Positions 46,571 to 58,925 of a stretch of 64,000 nt of DNA are shown here, piece by piece. The DNA is taken from contig CM042694.1 of the NCBI GenBank assembly GCA_023614405.1, positions 92,487,285 to 92,551,284 on the forward strand, written 5' to 3'. Below the pieces are notes generated by a model that made no database searches, was not told where the DNA came from, and saw only the letters and a program-made list of their open reading frames with translations. This stretch comes from Avena insularis (Eukaryota; Streptophyta; Magnoliopsida; Poales; Poaceae). Each line of letters starts with the position of its first letter. The first letter of the stretch is position 1. A program made the position numbers and the translations under genes.

Positions 46571-46860
46571 AAAATGAGTAAAAAGTTTATTTAAATAAAA
46601 TATTAAGGATTTAAATATCCAATTTTATTTAAGTAAAGGCTTTTCCCATTTTAAATGAACACCAAGTATTTTATTACTACTATGAAATCTTTTATTAAAA
46701 GGTTTTGCTTTGATTAAAATGAGTAAAGGATTATTTAAATAAAATAATAAGGATTTAAATATCCAATTTTATTTAAGTAAAGGCTTTCCCATTTTAATTA
46801 AACACCAAAACTTATTTATTTTATTTAAATAAGTTTCCAAGTAATCTTTTATTTTTCAAA
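46571..46860 (+). repeat. Imperfect 145-bp tandem duplication inside the solo LTR
   Basis: AAAATGAGTAAA followed by TTTATTTAAATAAAAT and GGATTTAAATATCCAATTTT occurs at 46571 and again at 46716. The sequence is very AT-rich and the copies differ by a few bases. Confidence 0.75.
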
Positions 46861-47581
46861 TAAAACCTTCTGGTTTGGTTTTGAAAATAATTGGATTTCA
46901 AATGGAAATTTTATTTAAATAAATCAAACCCTATTCTATTAAACAACTAAAGATCCATTTTATTTAATTATTAAATGGATCCTAAATTAAATAAAAATAC
47001 TATTTCATTTTGGATTTGGACTATGTTGATAAACAGAACCAAATTCAAATGAAAGGCTTGTTTGAATTGATTTGAAATCATTTGAGTGTTGTTTGAATTG
47101 CTTGAATATTTGTTTGGAAATTGAAAAAAGAAAAAGAATTAGAAAAAGAAAAAGAGAGCAGACAGAAAAAAATAAGAAAACAGAACCAGCCCAGCTTTGG
47201 CCCAACAGCAGTCTAGCCCAGTACTCCCCCCCCCCGAAGAAATCTCTTCTCACTAAGAAATCTACCCACACAGAGACAGACAACCGGGACCCACTTCTCC
47301 CTCTCAGTCACTCGCTGACAACAGACCCCACCTGTTCCCACACCCGAACCATTTTTCTTCACCGATTAAACAGCCCACAGTGACACTGACTGGTGGACCT
47401 CTCCCTTCTTTCTTTTCCCCACTGACCGTTGGACCCCACTGCCACCTCCTTCTTCTTCCCCGCGCGACGACCACGCCCTCTTCCTCGCTGCCGTTGCTGC
47501 CTTCAAACCACGGATTAAATTCGCCTTAACGCGACCGTCGTTACCAGCCTTGATCACGCAGATGGAAACGCCTCCCTCTCC

Positions 47582-47590
47582 TCTATAAAT
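47582..47590 (+). promoter_or_regulatory. TATA box of the solo LTR
   Basis: TCTATAAAT in a CT-rich context, followed by a GC-rich transcribed-like stretch. Confidence 0.55.
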
Positions 47591-50500
47591 CCCCTCTGAC
47601 ACCCCGCGCTAGCACGCCTTAGACTGCCTCCAATTTCTCCCCGAGCACCCTCTGCTCCGACGACGCTCCGAAGCCGATTCCGGCAGCCCCTCGCCGCCCC
47701 TTGCCCCCTCGACCATGCTCACATGTTCCCCAGCCTCTGGCGCCATCCTTGAGCCTCCGTTCATCCGCTTGAGCATCACAGGCGTCGGCAAGGTCAAGCT
47801 CGACTTCACGCCACCGTCGCCTCGTCTCCGTCAAGTTTCTCCGGTAGAGGTGCACGCCCCGCGCCTCCTAGTTCACGCACACGACTTCGTATGGGCCCTG
47901 CGCATCTAACCGTGTCGTCTTTTCGCTTTGAGGTGAACCACAGCAACGTCTTCAACCGCGGACAGAGCCGCCCGACGCCGTCCTCTACTCCGGCGAGCAA
48001 TCACAGATGAACCAGTGCGCCCCTTGCCTCGTAAATCGCACGTTGAGCTTCACCGCAACCTCCTGAGCACGGTGAGCAACTTCCCTCTCTCCCTCACCCC
48101 CTTTATCGCCGGCACCGTCATCGACCGACCGCTCCGCCGCCGCTAGCCGCGGCGCCGCGCCGACTTCGGGTCGATGCGTTGACAGTTCGATGCAGTAATG
48201 ATAGAACCAACCACTTACACGCGAATAGGTACGCTCTCTGGACCACTCGATCTCATTTAGATCCAACGGCTATAGAGCGTGATCCGCAGCGAACCGGTAC
48301 CGACGAATAGAATTGCGCCGCGTGTCCAGTACTCTGTTTAAAATCAGATTTGAAAACAGATTTAAGTGCCATTTTCAAACCCATGTATCTTTTGATCCAC
48401 ACGTCCAAATTTTACAAATTTGATGTTGTTGGAATCAGCAAGACAAACTCTAGCCAACCCTGCCCTTAGTTTAGCATATAGTAGCTATTAACTTGTTTAA
48501 CTTTGCAGATTCTTTTGTGTGCTTACTAACATTAGAAAAATCATTTAAAAATGATATTTAGGTTAAGACCTTTGCAATTTAGTTTGTTGTGACCTTACTG
48601 ACCCTAGGAACCAACCCATAGTTTGGAAAGTGATTTTGGAAAAGAATAGGATGGATTAATTAGTTTAGTCCATTTCTAGCTAACTAAAACTATTTGTTTT
48701 GTTTATGAAAATGCTTTCATAAAGAAAACTTTGAGAGAATTTTTTTGAACCAAACCTACTGACCCAAAACACCAAGTTTTGCAATAGCAACTCATTTGGT
48801 GAACCCTATAGACTAAAACCCTAGTAGACATATTTCTTCACCACATAAAATGACCAAATAGGTGCCTTGTTTTGAAAATTGGTTTTTGAGGTGAAACCTT
48901 TTGCTAACAACTTTGCCACTTTGGTAAATGACCAATTTGGATCTTACAAAGCTTAGGAATCTAATAGAGACCCTCTTTGCAAATGACTTTGCCATTTTGG
49001 TAAATGACCAATTTGGAACTTACAAAGTTTAGAAGCCTAGTGAAGACCATCCTTACAATAGAACCAACCTTGCATGCTTATGCATGACTTAGATCCCATT
49101 ACTTTGTGTGTGAAAAATTGTTTGTTTGACTTTGTTATTTTATGTGTGTAGTTTTGCTTGATTGGTAGATTAATTTTGTGTTTGCTTGATTGACTTGTAG
49201 TGAAGTGTGAGACTAGCAAGATCAAGGAGTGAACCTATACCCTCTACCAAAAAGGCAAGTGATATCATCATGAATATTCCATTCCTATATTTTATTAATG
49301 CATTAGTAATATTTTTCTAAGTATAGGACTTGCATGGTTTTGCTAAAGAACAAGCTATGCTTTGGGGAAAACCTATTAGGTGAAGCCTTAGAGAAAATTA
49401 CCTAAGTCAAGATTCCTATTACTATCATGCTTAGCCTAGCTACTAGAAAACAAGGGTGGTTTATATATATTCACTATGAAAAATTTCTAAGTCTAAGGAC
49501 TTATGTTTTTGTAAAATAAAACAACTAAGTTAATGAACCACCTGGGTGGAATGGAAGGAATGGCTTATGTTGAGTGGTTCACAAGGCCATGGACTTGGCT
49601 TGTGTATCTCACTTGTGGATGGCCACCCAGGAAACAAAGAGATTTGAGATGTCTAATGTTGAGAAGCTTCAAGTGCAACCACTTGGTAATATGGGCTCTG
49701 CCATGATCTTAGGATGCTCGAACTTAGTCTTTTGGACAGTGGGTGGTAGATGGGATGATAGGTTGGAGCGCGTCCATTTGACTAAGGAAAGGCTACTGAA
49801 GGATCATGTCTTGGGAAACCAAGGCTTGTGGGGAAAGTGCACCACCTCTGCAGAGTGTAAAACCTAAGTACTTAGCCATGTCCCTGGTAAAGGACAATTT
49901 GAGCATCAAGACATGGAAACTTCAAGAATCTCATCACTCCAATTTCTAAATAAAACTTGTGGGTGAACAAAGGGATAAAAGGATCTTCAGTCATTGATTG
50001 CTAGATGCCCTGAGTGGATCTAGAGTCTTTGTTTGATAGATGCCTTGGGTGTTTTTGCCAAGTAAATCTTCAGTCCTTGATTAGTAGATGCCCTGAGTGG
50101 ATCTTCAGTCTTGGATTGGAAGATGTCTTGGAAAGTTTCTTTACCAAACAAAAACTTAGTATTTTCAAAAGTTAAGGAAAAATCTATTTTGAGCAAAGCA
50201 AGCCTAAGCTCCACCAGCCAAATGCATATAGTATTATAGTCCACTTAAAATATACTAAGGTATCACTTGCCAATACAATTCAAATGTATTGACCCTTGTG
50301 GCTGTAACTTATGATGTTGCAGGTTTGATTGATTTAGTGAAGATTGATTGATTAGGATTACAAAGTCTACAACCAACATCTGCCTGTGGCACTTTGAAGA
50401 TGAAGGACCCATGACTATAGTTATTCCGCTGCAATGTAATGTAAATAGCCAATGAGCTATGTTTGATGTAATAAAACTATTTTATTCCTGGTTATAAAGT

Positions 50501-50616
50501 TGAATTATGACCTTTGTTTCTTGATATTACATCTGAACTGTGGATGCTAGCTATTGATCCAGGGACTAGCATTGCAAACACAGGGATCTTTTCCTTTACA
50601 AAGGAGGGATCTTACA

Positions 50617-51484
50617 CATATGTGCTCCTAAATGGTGTCCGGCAACCCTTAAGTGTGTCACCCTACGGTTCGTGAATAATGCAGACATGATTGAGACTCC
50701 TCTCAGATCAATAATCAGAAGCGGGACCTAGAGATCCATACTGACTCCTGCACATTCAATGATGACTTCTTGATCGTGAGAACCTTTAACGCTAGTAATT
50801 TAATCCCTTTGTCTCATGATATAATACATGTCCGAGATTCGATCATCAGTATCCAAATACCTAGTTTGATCTCATTACTGACATGCACTCTTTTCTCGTT
50901 CCCGTGATATAACATTCTAGTGATCACATCACTTGCTTGCAAGCTATCTTAATTTGATATCACCGAGAGGGCCTAGAGTATATCTATCCGTCATCGGGAT
51001 TGACAAATTCCACTCTTGATCCATGAGCCTCAACATAACACCTTCATAGCACTGAACCCACATTTACAGTCACCCTGTTACGGTGTGACGTTTGATGTTA
51101 TCAAGATACTCTTCTGGTGTTAGCAATTAACATGATCTCATGGTCTAAGGACTAAGACTACTTCGTATGATGTGATAGCAATATAAACATAATGAATTGA
51201 TCGTAATGCTATACTTTGGATGAATGTTTATCACATCATTTCACAAATGTTGTGACCTTGTTATTAACAACATCCAATGTCCATGATCAGGAAACCTTGA
51301 TCATCTTGTTAATCAAAAAGCTAGTCTATAAGAGAGGCATAACTAGGAACCCTTTTGTTTATTAAACACACATGTATGGACGTTTCCTATCGATACAATT
51401 ATAGCATGCAAAATAAACATCTATCATATACAAGGAATACATAATAACAACTTTATTATTGCCTCTCAGGGCATATTTCCTTCA
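50617..51484 (-). repeat. Element D 3' LTR, right part
   Basis: Resumes CATATGTGCTCCTAAATGG and ends, on the minus strand, as the LTR start TGAAGGAAATATGCCC. Collinear with 57309-58170. Confidence 0.92.
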
Positions 51485-51500
51485 GTCTCCCACTTGCACT
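51485..51500 (-). other. Element D polypurine tract
   Basis: The minus strand reads AGTGCAAGTGGGAGAC, identical to element E. Confidence 0.9.
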
Positions 51501-51517
51501 AGAGACAATAATCTAGT

Positions 51518-52787
51518 TTACATAGTGATAAATCTAACACCCATGGAGTTCTGGTGTTGATCATGTTTTGCCCTAGGGAGAACTTTAGTCAACGGATCTG
51601 CTACATTCAGGTTCGTGTGCACTTTACAAATCTTTATATCTCCATCCTTGACATGCTTGGAATTCTTGTGAGACTTTGGTTCCTTGGCGTTGGTTATGGC
51701 TCCATTGTTGTCACAATAGATCACCATTGGGTCTAGCACACTAGGAACCACACCTAGTTCAGTTATGAACTCCTTCATCCAAACCGCTTCCTGCGCCGCT
51801 TCTGAAGTAGCAACATATTCCGCCTCCGTCGTTGATCCAGCCACCACAGGTTGTTTGGAGCTCCTCCAACTAACTGCTGCTCCGATCAAGAGAAATACAT
51901 ATCCGGATTGAGACTTAGAGTCATCCGGATCAGTGTCAAAGCTAGCATCAACATAGCACTTAGCGACTAGCTCTTCTTCACCTCCGTATATAAGAAACAT
52001 ATCCTTAGTTCTTCTCAAGTACTTAAGGATATTCTTGACCGCTATCGATGTTAGAACACGGATCGATTGGTACCTACTAGTCAAACTAATAGCATGTGCC
52101 ACATCCGGTCTTGTACATAGCATGGCATACATTATAGAGCCTATGGCTGAGGCATAGGGGATCTTATCCATTATCTCTCTTTCTTCCGCCGTAGCCGGAC
52201 TTTGAGTCTTACTCAATGTCTTGCCTTGCAACATAGGTATGAACCCCTTCTTACTTCCGTCCATATTAAACTTCTTTAATATCTTATCAAGGTATGTACT
52301 CTGCGATAGCCCAATTAGGCGTCTTGATCTATCTCTATAGATTCTAATGCCTAATATATATGAAGCTTCACCAAGGTCTTTCATCGAAAATTTGCTGTTT
52401 AGATAACTTTTAACACTGTTTAAAAGATCTATATCATTTCCAATCAATAATATGTCATCCACATATAATATTAGAAATTCCACATTGCTCCCACTCACTT
52501 TCTTGTAAATACAATCCTCTCCATAAGTTTGGACAAATCCAAACTCTTTGATCACTTCATCAAAGCGGAGATTCCATCTCTGGGATGCTTGCTTCAGTCT
52601 ATAGAGGATCGCTGAAGCTTGCATACCTTATCAGCATCCTTAGGATCGACAAAACCCTTAGGTTGTATCATATACAACTCTTCTTCAATATTACCATTGA
52701 GGAACGCAGTTTTGACATCCATCTGACATATTTCATAATCGAAATATGCAGCAATTGCTAACATAATCCTAACCGACTTAAGCATCG
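51518..52787 (-). pseudogene. Element D reverse transcriptase and RNase H
   Basis: The frame 52624-51518 (368 codons) is open and holds the active site LYVDDILLIGNDIDLL, the GYVFLLIGAAVSWRSSKQPV block and EAEYVATSEAAQEAVW of RNase H. About 30 bp near 51690, present in element E as HIKRRFHSIREH, are missing. A small frameshift near 52600-52624 separates it from the upstream RT piece 52785-52594. It is better preserved than its counterpart in E. Confidence 0.88.
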
Positions 52788-54660
52788 CTACGGGAGAGAA
52801 TGTCTCATCGTAGTCAACTCCTTGAGTTGTCGAATCCCCTTTGCAACAAGTAGAGCCTTATAGATGGTCACATTACCATCAGCATCAGTTTTTCTTTTGA
52901 AAATCCATTTATTCTCAACAGCCTTTCGATCGTGAGGTAAGTCTACCAAAGTCCAAACCTGGTTTTCGTACATGGATTCCATCTCGGATTTCATGGCTTC
53001 TAGCCATTTTTTGGAATCAGGGCTCATCATCGCTTCTTCATACGTCGTAGGGTCATCTATTTCATCAATCATGAAATTCATAACAGGATTGCCGTACAGT
53101 TCAGGAGCTGCATGTGTCCTGCTTGACCTGCGAGGTTCGGTAGTGTCCTCTTTCAGAGTTTCATGATCAATATCATTAGCACTCTCTTCATTAGGTGAAG
53201 TCAACTCCGAAACAACTTCCGGTGCTACGCTACTCGCCATTTCAGGAAGAGAAGGTTCAATAACCTCTTCAAGTTCTACCTTCCGACTACTCACACCTTT
53301 CGCGAGAAACTCCTTCTCAAGAAAGGATCCATTCTTGGCAACAAAAACCTTGCCCTCGGATCTGTGGTAGAAGGTATACCCAATCGTTTCCTTAGGGTAT
53401 CCTATGAAGATGCATTTTTCCACTTTGGGTTCGACTTTATCCGGTTGAAGTTTCTTCACATAAACATCGCATCCCCAAACTTTAAGAAATGACAGCTTAG
53501 GTTTGTTTCCAAACCATAATTCATACGATGTCTTTTCAACGGATTTAGATGGTGCCCTATTTAAAGTGAATGCAGCGGTTTCCAGTGCATAACCCCAAAA
53601 TGACAGTGGCAAGCCAGTCAGAGACATCAGAGATTGAACCATATCCAATAAAGTACGATTACGACATTCTAAGACACCATTACATTGTGGTGTTCCGGCA
53701 GGCGTAAGTTGTGAAACTATTCCACAGTCTTTCATATGTGTGCTAAACTCGTAACTAAGATACTCTCCTCCACGGTCGAACCGCAGAAATTTGATCTTTC
53801 TGTTACATGATTTTCCACTTCATTCTGAAATTCTTTGAACTTTTCAAAGGTTTTAGACTTATGTTTCATCAAATAGATATACCCGTATCTACTCAAATCA
53901 TCCGTGAAAGTAACAAAATAATGATATCCACCTCGCGCCGACACACTCATTGGTCCACACACATCAGTATGTATGATTTCCAATAAATCTGTCGCCCGTT
54001 CCATTGAACCAGAAAACGGCGTTCTAGTCATCTTGCCCATAAGGCATGGCTCACATGTATCAAATGATTCAAAATCAAGTGATTCCAAAAGTCCATCAGA
54101 ATGGAGTTTCTTCATGCGTTTAACGCCAATATGACCTAGATGGCAGTGCCACGTATATGTAGATATATCATTATCAAGTTTAATCCTTTTAGCATCAACA
54201 TTATTAATATGCGTAATACTACTATCGAGATCCAACAGAAATAAACCATTCAACACAGGTGCATGACCATAAAAGATATTATTCATATAAATCGAACAAC
54301 CATTGTTTTCAGACTTAAACAATAACCACTTTGCATCAAACACGATCCGGATACAATGTTCATGCTCAGTGCAGGCACCAAATAACAATTATTCAGGTTT
54401 ATAACTAATCCCAACGGCATATGGAGGGGCAGCGTTCCGACGGCGATCACATCAACTCTTGATCCATTGTCGACCCGCATCGTGACCTCATCCATTGCTA
54501 GTTGTCGCTTGTTCCGCAGCCCCTGAACCGAGTTACATATATTAGCAACCGATCCCGTATCAAATACCCAGGTGCTACTATGAGTACTAGTCAAGTACAC
54601 ATCAATAACATGTATATCACATATACCTTTGTTTGCCTTGCCGGCTTTCTTGTTCGCCAA
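52788..54660 (-). pseudogene. Element D protease, integrase and RT N-terminus
   Basis: Protease motif VFDTGSVANICNS is near 54560. A private one-base change near 54320 shifts the frame. The pre-integrase block, CEPCLMGKM and first acid (IHTDVCGPM) are intact in 54388-53732. The 2-bp insertion near 53805 shared with E then shifts the frame. The frame 53735-52788 carries the third acid (NGVLECRNRTLLD) and the start of RT; it is lost at a private one-base deletion near 52835. Confidence 0.86.
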
Positions 54661-55455
54661 ATACTTGGGGCAGTTGCGCTTCCAATAGCCAGTCCCCTTG
54701 CAATAGTAACACTCGATGTCAGACTTAGGGCCAGCTCAGGGTTTCTTTTCAGGTGCGGCAACAGATTTGCCACCCTTCTTTCCCTTCTACTTGCCTTTCT
54801 TGTCCTTCTTGAAACCACTGGTCTTATTGATCATCAACACTTGATGTTCTTTCCTAATCTCCACTTCTGTAGTCTTAAGCATTGATAGAAGCTCGAGAAG
54901 AGACTTCTTCATGCCCTGCATATTATAGTTCATCACGAAGCTCTTGTAGCTAGGTCGCAGAGATTGGAGAACATGATGTATGCCTAAGTCAATGGGAATC
55001 GTTATTCCCAAGGACACAAGCTTATCGGCATACCCAGACATTTTGAGTACGTGCTCACTAACGGAGCTGTTTTCCTCCATCATGCAGCTAAAGAACTTTT
55101 TAGAAGCATTATAACTCTCTACGGCAGCATGGGTATCGAAAATCATTTTCAATTCTCCCAACGTATCAAAGGCATTGCCATTTTCGAAATGTTTTCGAAG
55201 TTCTGGCTCTAGCCCATACAGTATGCCACAATGAACTAAGTTGTGGTCCTCCTAACGAGTTATATAGACATTCTTTTCCTCGTCAGGGGCATCAGGAGCG
55301 GGTGGGGGGCCTAGCGGCGCCTCTAGCACATATTTCTTTTGTGTAGCAGTGAGGAGAATCCTCAAATTCATAGCCCAGTTGGTGAAGTTGCTACCATTCG
55401 CAGCAAGCTTCTCTTTCTCCATGAACACATTGAAATTAAAAGCGGGTGGTGCCAT
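54661..55455 (-). pseudogene. Element D gag
   Basis: ATG at 55455. Codon 68 is TAG (55252-55254), exactly as in element E. The next piece, 55161-54787, is again 124 codons long and ends at the same TAG as in E. A TGA at 54736-54738 stands where E has TAA. The zinc knuckle has the same His-to-Tyr change (54685-54687). With E it shows that this Gag was already defective before either copy inserted. Confidence 0.9.
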
Positions 55456-56502
55456 CTACAACAGAATTTGGAAAGTATATTTAGACTAAGTTTATGATAG
55501 ATTGAGTTCAACTAATCCAAATTACTAATGAACTCCCACTCAAAAACGACATCCCTCGTGTCCTTTTTGGTGATTACATGAACCAAATCCACTACACCAA
55601 GTCCGATCATCACGTGAGTCGGTGTAGCTTCAAAGGCGAGCATCTATATGGGCATCATATCAACTATATGACTCATGCTTAACCTTTCGGTCCGTGTTCC
55701 GAGGCCATGTCTGTACATGCCAGGCTCGCCAAGTAAGAACCTTAGTATTCGCGTGTGTAAAACTGTCTTACACCCGTTGTATGAAAGCGTAGAGTCAAGA
55801 ACACCCGATCATCACGTGATGCCTCAAAACACGATCCACAAAATGGTGCATACTTAAGGAAGAACATATTTTATCTTGATATCTAAATGAGGTATCATCT
55901 TATAATGCTACCAAAAGCGCCAAACTAGCAATATAAGATGCTAACATCTAATGTGTGAAGTGAGATGATACGGTCCATGCATTTGATCTCTGTCATTTGC
56001 ATCGTGGTATGATCTCTATCATTCCTTTGTGTGTAAGGCCAAGATCTATGGAACTTACACGTTGAGTGTGTTGTAAGAGTATCTATCATACATCTACTTA
56101 CAACAATACCATATCAAGACACTAGCCCAGCAACGATCTAAACTATACGCCTCTAATTTATCAATTGCAAGTTTTACGTGGCTTAGGGCTTTCGGAGAAA
56201 GAACCGGTCTTACCTACAAACATGAACCACAACGAGGATAACCAAGTTATTAGCAACTTGTTGTAAATCAGATATTGACTATAGTAGGAGAGACAGACAC
56301 CCGCAAGCCACTTATGCAAAACTAGTTGCAGGTCAGTCATGGAACCGGTCTCATGTACGATGACATGTAAGGTTGGTCCGGGCCGCTTCATCCCACTATG
56401 CCACCAATATCCAAAATACATAGAAGATGCAATAACATGATCATCATCGCCCACATATAAACATATGTGTACTACCCGTGCAAAGCACCTACGCATAGAT
56501 CA
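55456..56502 (-). other. Element D untranslated leader
   Basis: Collinear with the element E leader and uninterrupted, so it shows the full leader of about 1.05 kb. It contains the 111-codon ORF at 56496-56161 homologous to 12754-13089. Confidence 0.78.
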
Positions 56503-56514
56503 GGCTCGATACCC
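56503..56514 (-). other. Element D primer binding site, degraded
   Basis: The minus strand reads GGGTATCGAGCC against TGGTATCAGAGCC, one base lost and one changed. This must have decayed after insertion or been tolerated, since reverse transcription depends on it. Confidence 0.75.
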
Positions 56515-56516
56515 TT

Positions 56517-58170
56517 TGTTGGGTCATGACATAGAAAACAAAAAAATTCCTACGATGAGAACTATACGCCAATATCTATCTACTAGATACAGAGCAACGG
56601 GTGGACATACATCCATAGAGAACTTACCCTCGAAGACAACGAGTTTTGTTAACGAGTAGGAACTCGTGGTTGATGTAGTCGTACGCTTGCCAATCTCAAG
56701 ATCGTGTGGAAGTCCAAGCGCCGCAAATCAGCAGCGCATCCTTCCTCGCACACACGTTCAAGCCACCGGACAACCTCCACCTCCTCGCTCCAGCGAATCA
56801 GCGGAAGCAGCAACTCCTTCCAGACGCAAGACCACCGGGAACATGTATCTCGCTAATCCGAGACCATGGGGGAATATCTAGAGGGGGAGAGAGATCCTTC
56901 ACGAGGAGGTGTGCTTTGTGAGGGAGGAGAGGGGGCCTTTTATAGGAGAGGGGGGATCCTCCCCTCCCATGGCCGGCGGCCAAGGAGGGAGCCCCCTCCT
57001 CTTCCTCATTCATGTTGTGGAAGCTCCACTCACATCAATTCAAGCTCCACCCAAAGTTCCACTCACATGCATTAAATTTCCACCAAATTTAATGCCACTC
57101 TCAATTAATAAAACTCTTTTATTTATTTTATTCAGAATTTTGTTAATTACTTTAATTAACAAACATTCACATAAAACCCCTTGCAACATTTCAATATCAC
57201 ATGCAGAACCACTTTCTGCAATTTCACCCGAAACAATTCCGATTTCTATCAAAACAATTCATGTTTCTATCGAAACATTTCATGCGCTTTGCAAACCTTT
57301 TGTCTGAAACATATGTGCTCCTAAATGGTGTCCGGCAACCCTTAAGTGTGTCACCCTACGGTTTGCGAATAATGCAGACATGATTGAGACTCCTCTCAGA
57401 TCAATAATCAGAAGTGGGACCAAGAGATCCATACTGACTCCTGCACATTCAACGATGACTTCTGTGATCGTGAGAACCTTTAACGCTAGTAATTTAATCC
57501 GTTTGTCTCATGATATAATACATGTCCGAGATTCGATCATCGGTATCCAAATACCTAGTTTGATCTCGTTACCAACATGCACTCTTTTCTCGTTCCCGTG
57601 ATATAACATTCTAGTGATCACATCACTTGCTTGCAAGCTATCTTAATGTGATATCACCGAGAGGGCCCAGAGTATATCTATCCATCATCGGGATTGACAA
57701 ATTCCACTCTTGATCCATGAGCCTCAACATAACACCTTCATAGCACTGAACCCACCTTTATAGTCACCCTGTTACGGTGTGACGTTTGATGTTATCAAGA
57801 TACTCTTCCGGTGTTAGCTATTAACATGATCTAAGGACTAAGACTACTTCGTATGATGTTATAGCAATATAAACATAATGACTTGATCGTAATGCTATAC
57901 TTCGGATGAATGTTCATCACATCATTTCACAAATGCTGTGACCTTGTTATTAACAACATCCAATGTCCATGATCAGGAAACCTTGATCATCTTGTTAATC
58001 AAAAAGCTAGTCTATAAGAGAGGCATAACTAGGAACCCTTTTGTTTATTAAACACACATGTATTGACGTTTCCAATCAATACAATTATAGCATGCAAAAT
58101 AAACATCTATCATATACAAGGAATAGATAATAACAACTTTATTATTGCCTCTCAAGGCATATTTCCTTCA
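56517..58170 (-). repeat. Element D 5' LTR (1,654 bp)
   Basis: The minus strand starts TGAAGGAAATATGCCTTGAG and ends GACCCAACA. TATA box (CTATAAAAGG, minus) at 56936-56945. Its last 94 bp on the plus strand form part of the downstream tandem array. Confidence 0.93.
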
Positions 58171-58760
58171 GCAACACCCCGTCCACTGGGCCCCGGGGGT
58201 GTCACTCCTAGCAGCTTAATAGGATATCTAGACTGGCCCCACACACCAACACTAGTCTTTCCTGCGCACTTTGTGCTCACTCGTGCGCACCTGGTACCCA
58301 CTTCTCGGTCGGTCAATACAATTATAGCATGCAAAATAAACATCTATCATATACAAGGAATAGATAATAACAACTTTATTATTGCCTCTCAGGGCATATT
58401 TCCTTCAGCAACACCTCGTCTACTGGGCCCCGGGGGTGTCACTCCTAGCAGCTTAATAGGATATCTAGACTGGCCCCACACACCAACACTAGTCTTTCCT
58501 GCGCACTTTGTGCTCACTCGTGCGCACCCGGTACCCACTTCTCGGTCGGTCAATACAATTATAGCATGCAAAATAAACATCTATCATATACAAGGAATAG
58601 ATAATAACAACTTTATTATTGCCTCTCAGGGCATATTTCCTTCAGCAACACCTCGTCTACTGGGCCCCGGGGGTGTCACTCCTAGCAGCTTAATAGGATA
58701 TCTAGACTGGCCCCACACACCAACACTAGTCTTTCCTGCGCACTTTGTGCTCACTAAATG
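58077..58760 (+). repeat. 237-bp tandem array across the D/Cassandra junction
   Basis: Units start at 58077, 58314 and 58551, each at CAATACAATTATAGC. Each holds 94 bp of the D LTR end, then GCAAC, then about 140 bp of Cassandra LTR. The third runs into single-copy Cassandra. At the new joints Cassandra GGTCGGTCA meets LTR TCAATACAATT, sharing TCA. Units 2 and 3 share CAGGGC and CCTCGTCTAC where unit 1 has CAAGGC and CCCCGTCCAC. Confidence 0.93.
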
Positions 58761-58920
58761 CTTCCAGTACCCACTTCGATGGGTCACCCATCCTAGAATT
58801 TCTCTAGGCCAAGCACGCTTAACCTTAGAGTTCTTTTCAAATGAGATTCCGGAAAAGAAGTTGCAACTTGTTGGTATGAGTATTCTATCAATCCTATTAA
58901 TCCATGTGCATGGTCTCACA
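58171..58920 (-). repeat. Cassandra 5' LTR, expanded by the tandem array
   Basis: Single-copy content matches the 3' LTR at 44764-45043, including the 5S-like segment at 58782-58824. Two extra 237-bp units make it 750 bp. It ends at TGTGAGACC (minus strand start). Confidence 0.88.
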
Positions 58921-58925
58921 TCTCC

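Larger units (their letters stand above)
45944..50616 (+). repeat. Solo LTR of 4,673 bp (Sukkula-like), inserted in element D 3' LTR
   Basis: It starts TGTCACATCCCAAG, ends GATCTTACA and is flanked by a perfect CATAT duplication (45939-45943, 50617-50621). The uninterrupted target is visible in the other D LTR at 57309. No primer site, polypurine tract or internal domain is present, so it is one LTR left after recombination. A TATA box (47582-47590), a GC-rich stretch downstream and AATAAA (50470-50475) show plus orientation. LTRs this long are known from non-autonomous Sukkula-type elements; the family name is a guess. Small ORFs inside it have no recognisable domain. Confidence 0.82.
45167..58170 (-). 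mobile_element. Copia LTR retrotransposon D (BARE/WIS/Angela-like), inserted in Cassandra
   Basis: Minus-strand layout: 5' LTR 58170-56517, primer site, leader, gag, protease, integrase, RT, RNase H, polypurine tract, 3' LTR 51484-45167 (itself split). Perfect target duplication GCAAC (45162-45166, 58171-58175). Without the 4.7 kb solo LTR it is about 8.3 kb. It is very close to element E throughout and shares its gag and integrase lesions, but it has its own separate mutations and target site. Confidence 0.94.
44764..58920 (-). mobile_element. Cassandra TRIM retrotransposon, split by element D
   Basis: On the minus strand: 5' LTR (58920-58171 plus the last 6 bp at 45161-45166), tRNA-Met primer site, a short internal part, polypurine tract, 3' LTR (45043-44764). 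The target duplication TCTCC (44759-44763, 58921-58925) is perfect. Both LTRs carry a 5S-rRNA-like segment, the hallmark of Cassandra. Without element D and the later tandem duplication it is about 0.69 kb, the usual size. It has no coding capacity. Confidence 0.92.

Noticed and set aside
47005..48266. Several ORFs in the GC-rich part of the solo LTR
   Set aside because: Short, overlapping on both strands, no recognisable domain; explained by high GC content downstream of the LTR promoter.
49574..49867. 97-codon plus-strand ORF in the solo LTR
   Set aside because: No domain, no homologous copy in the window and no codon bias. It may be chance.
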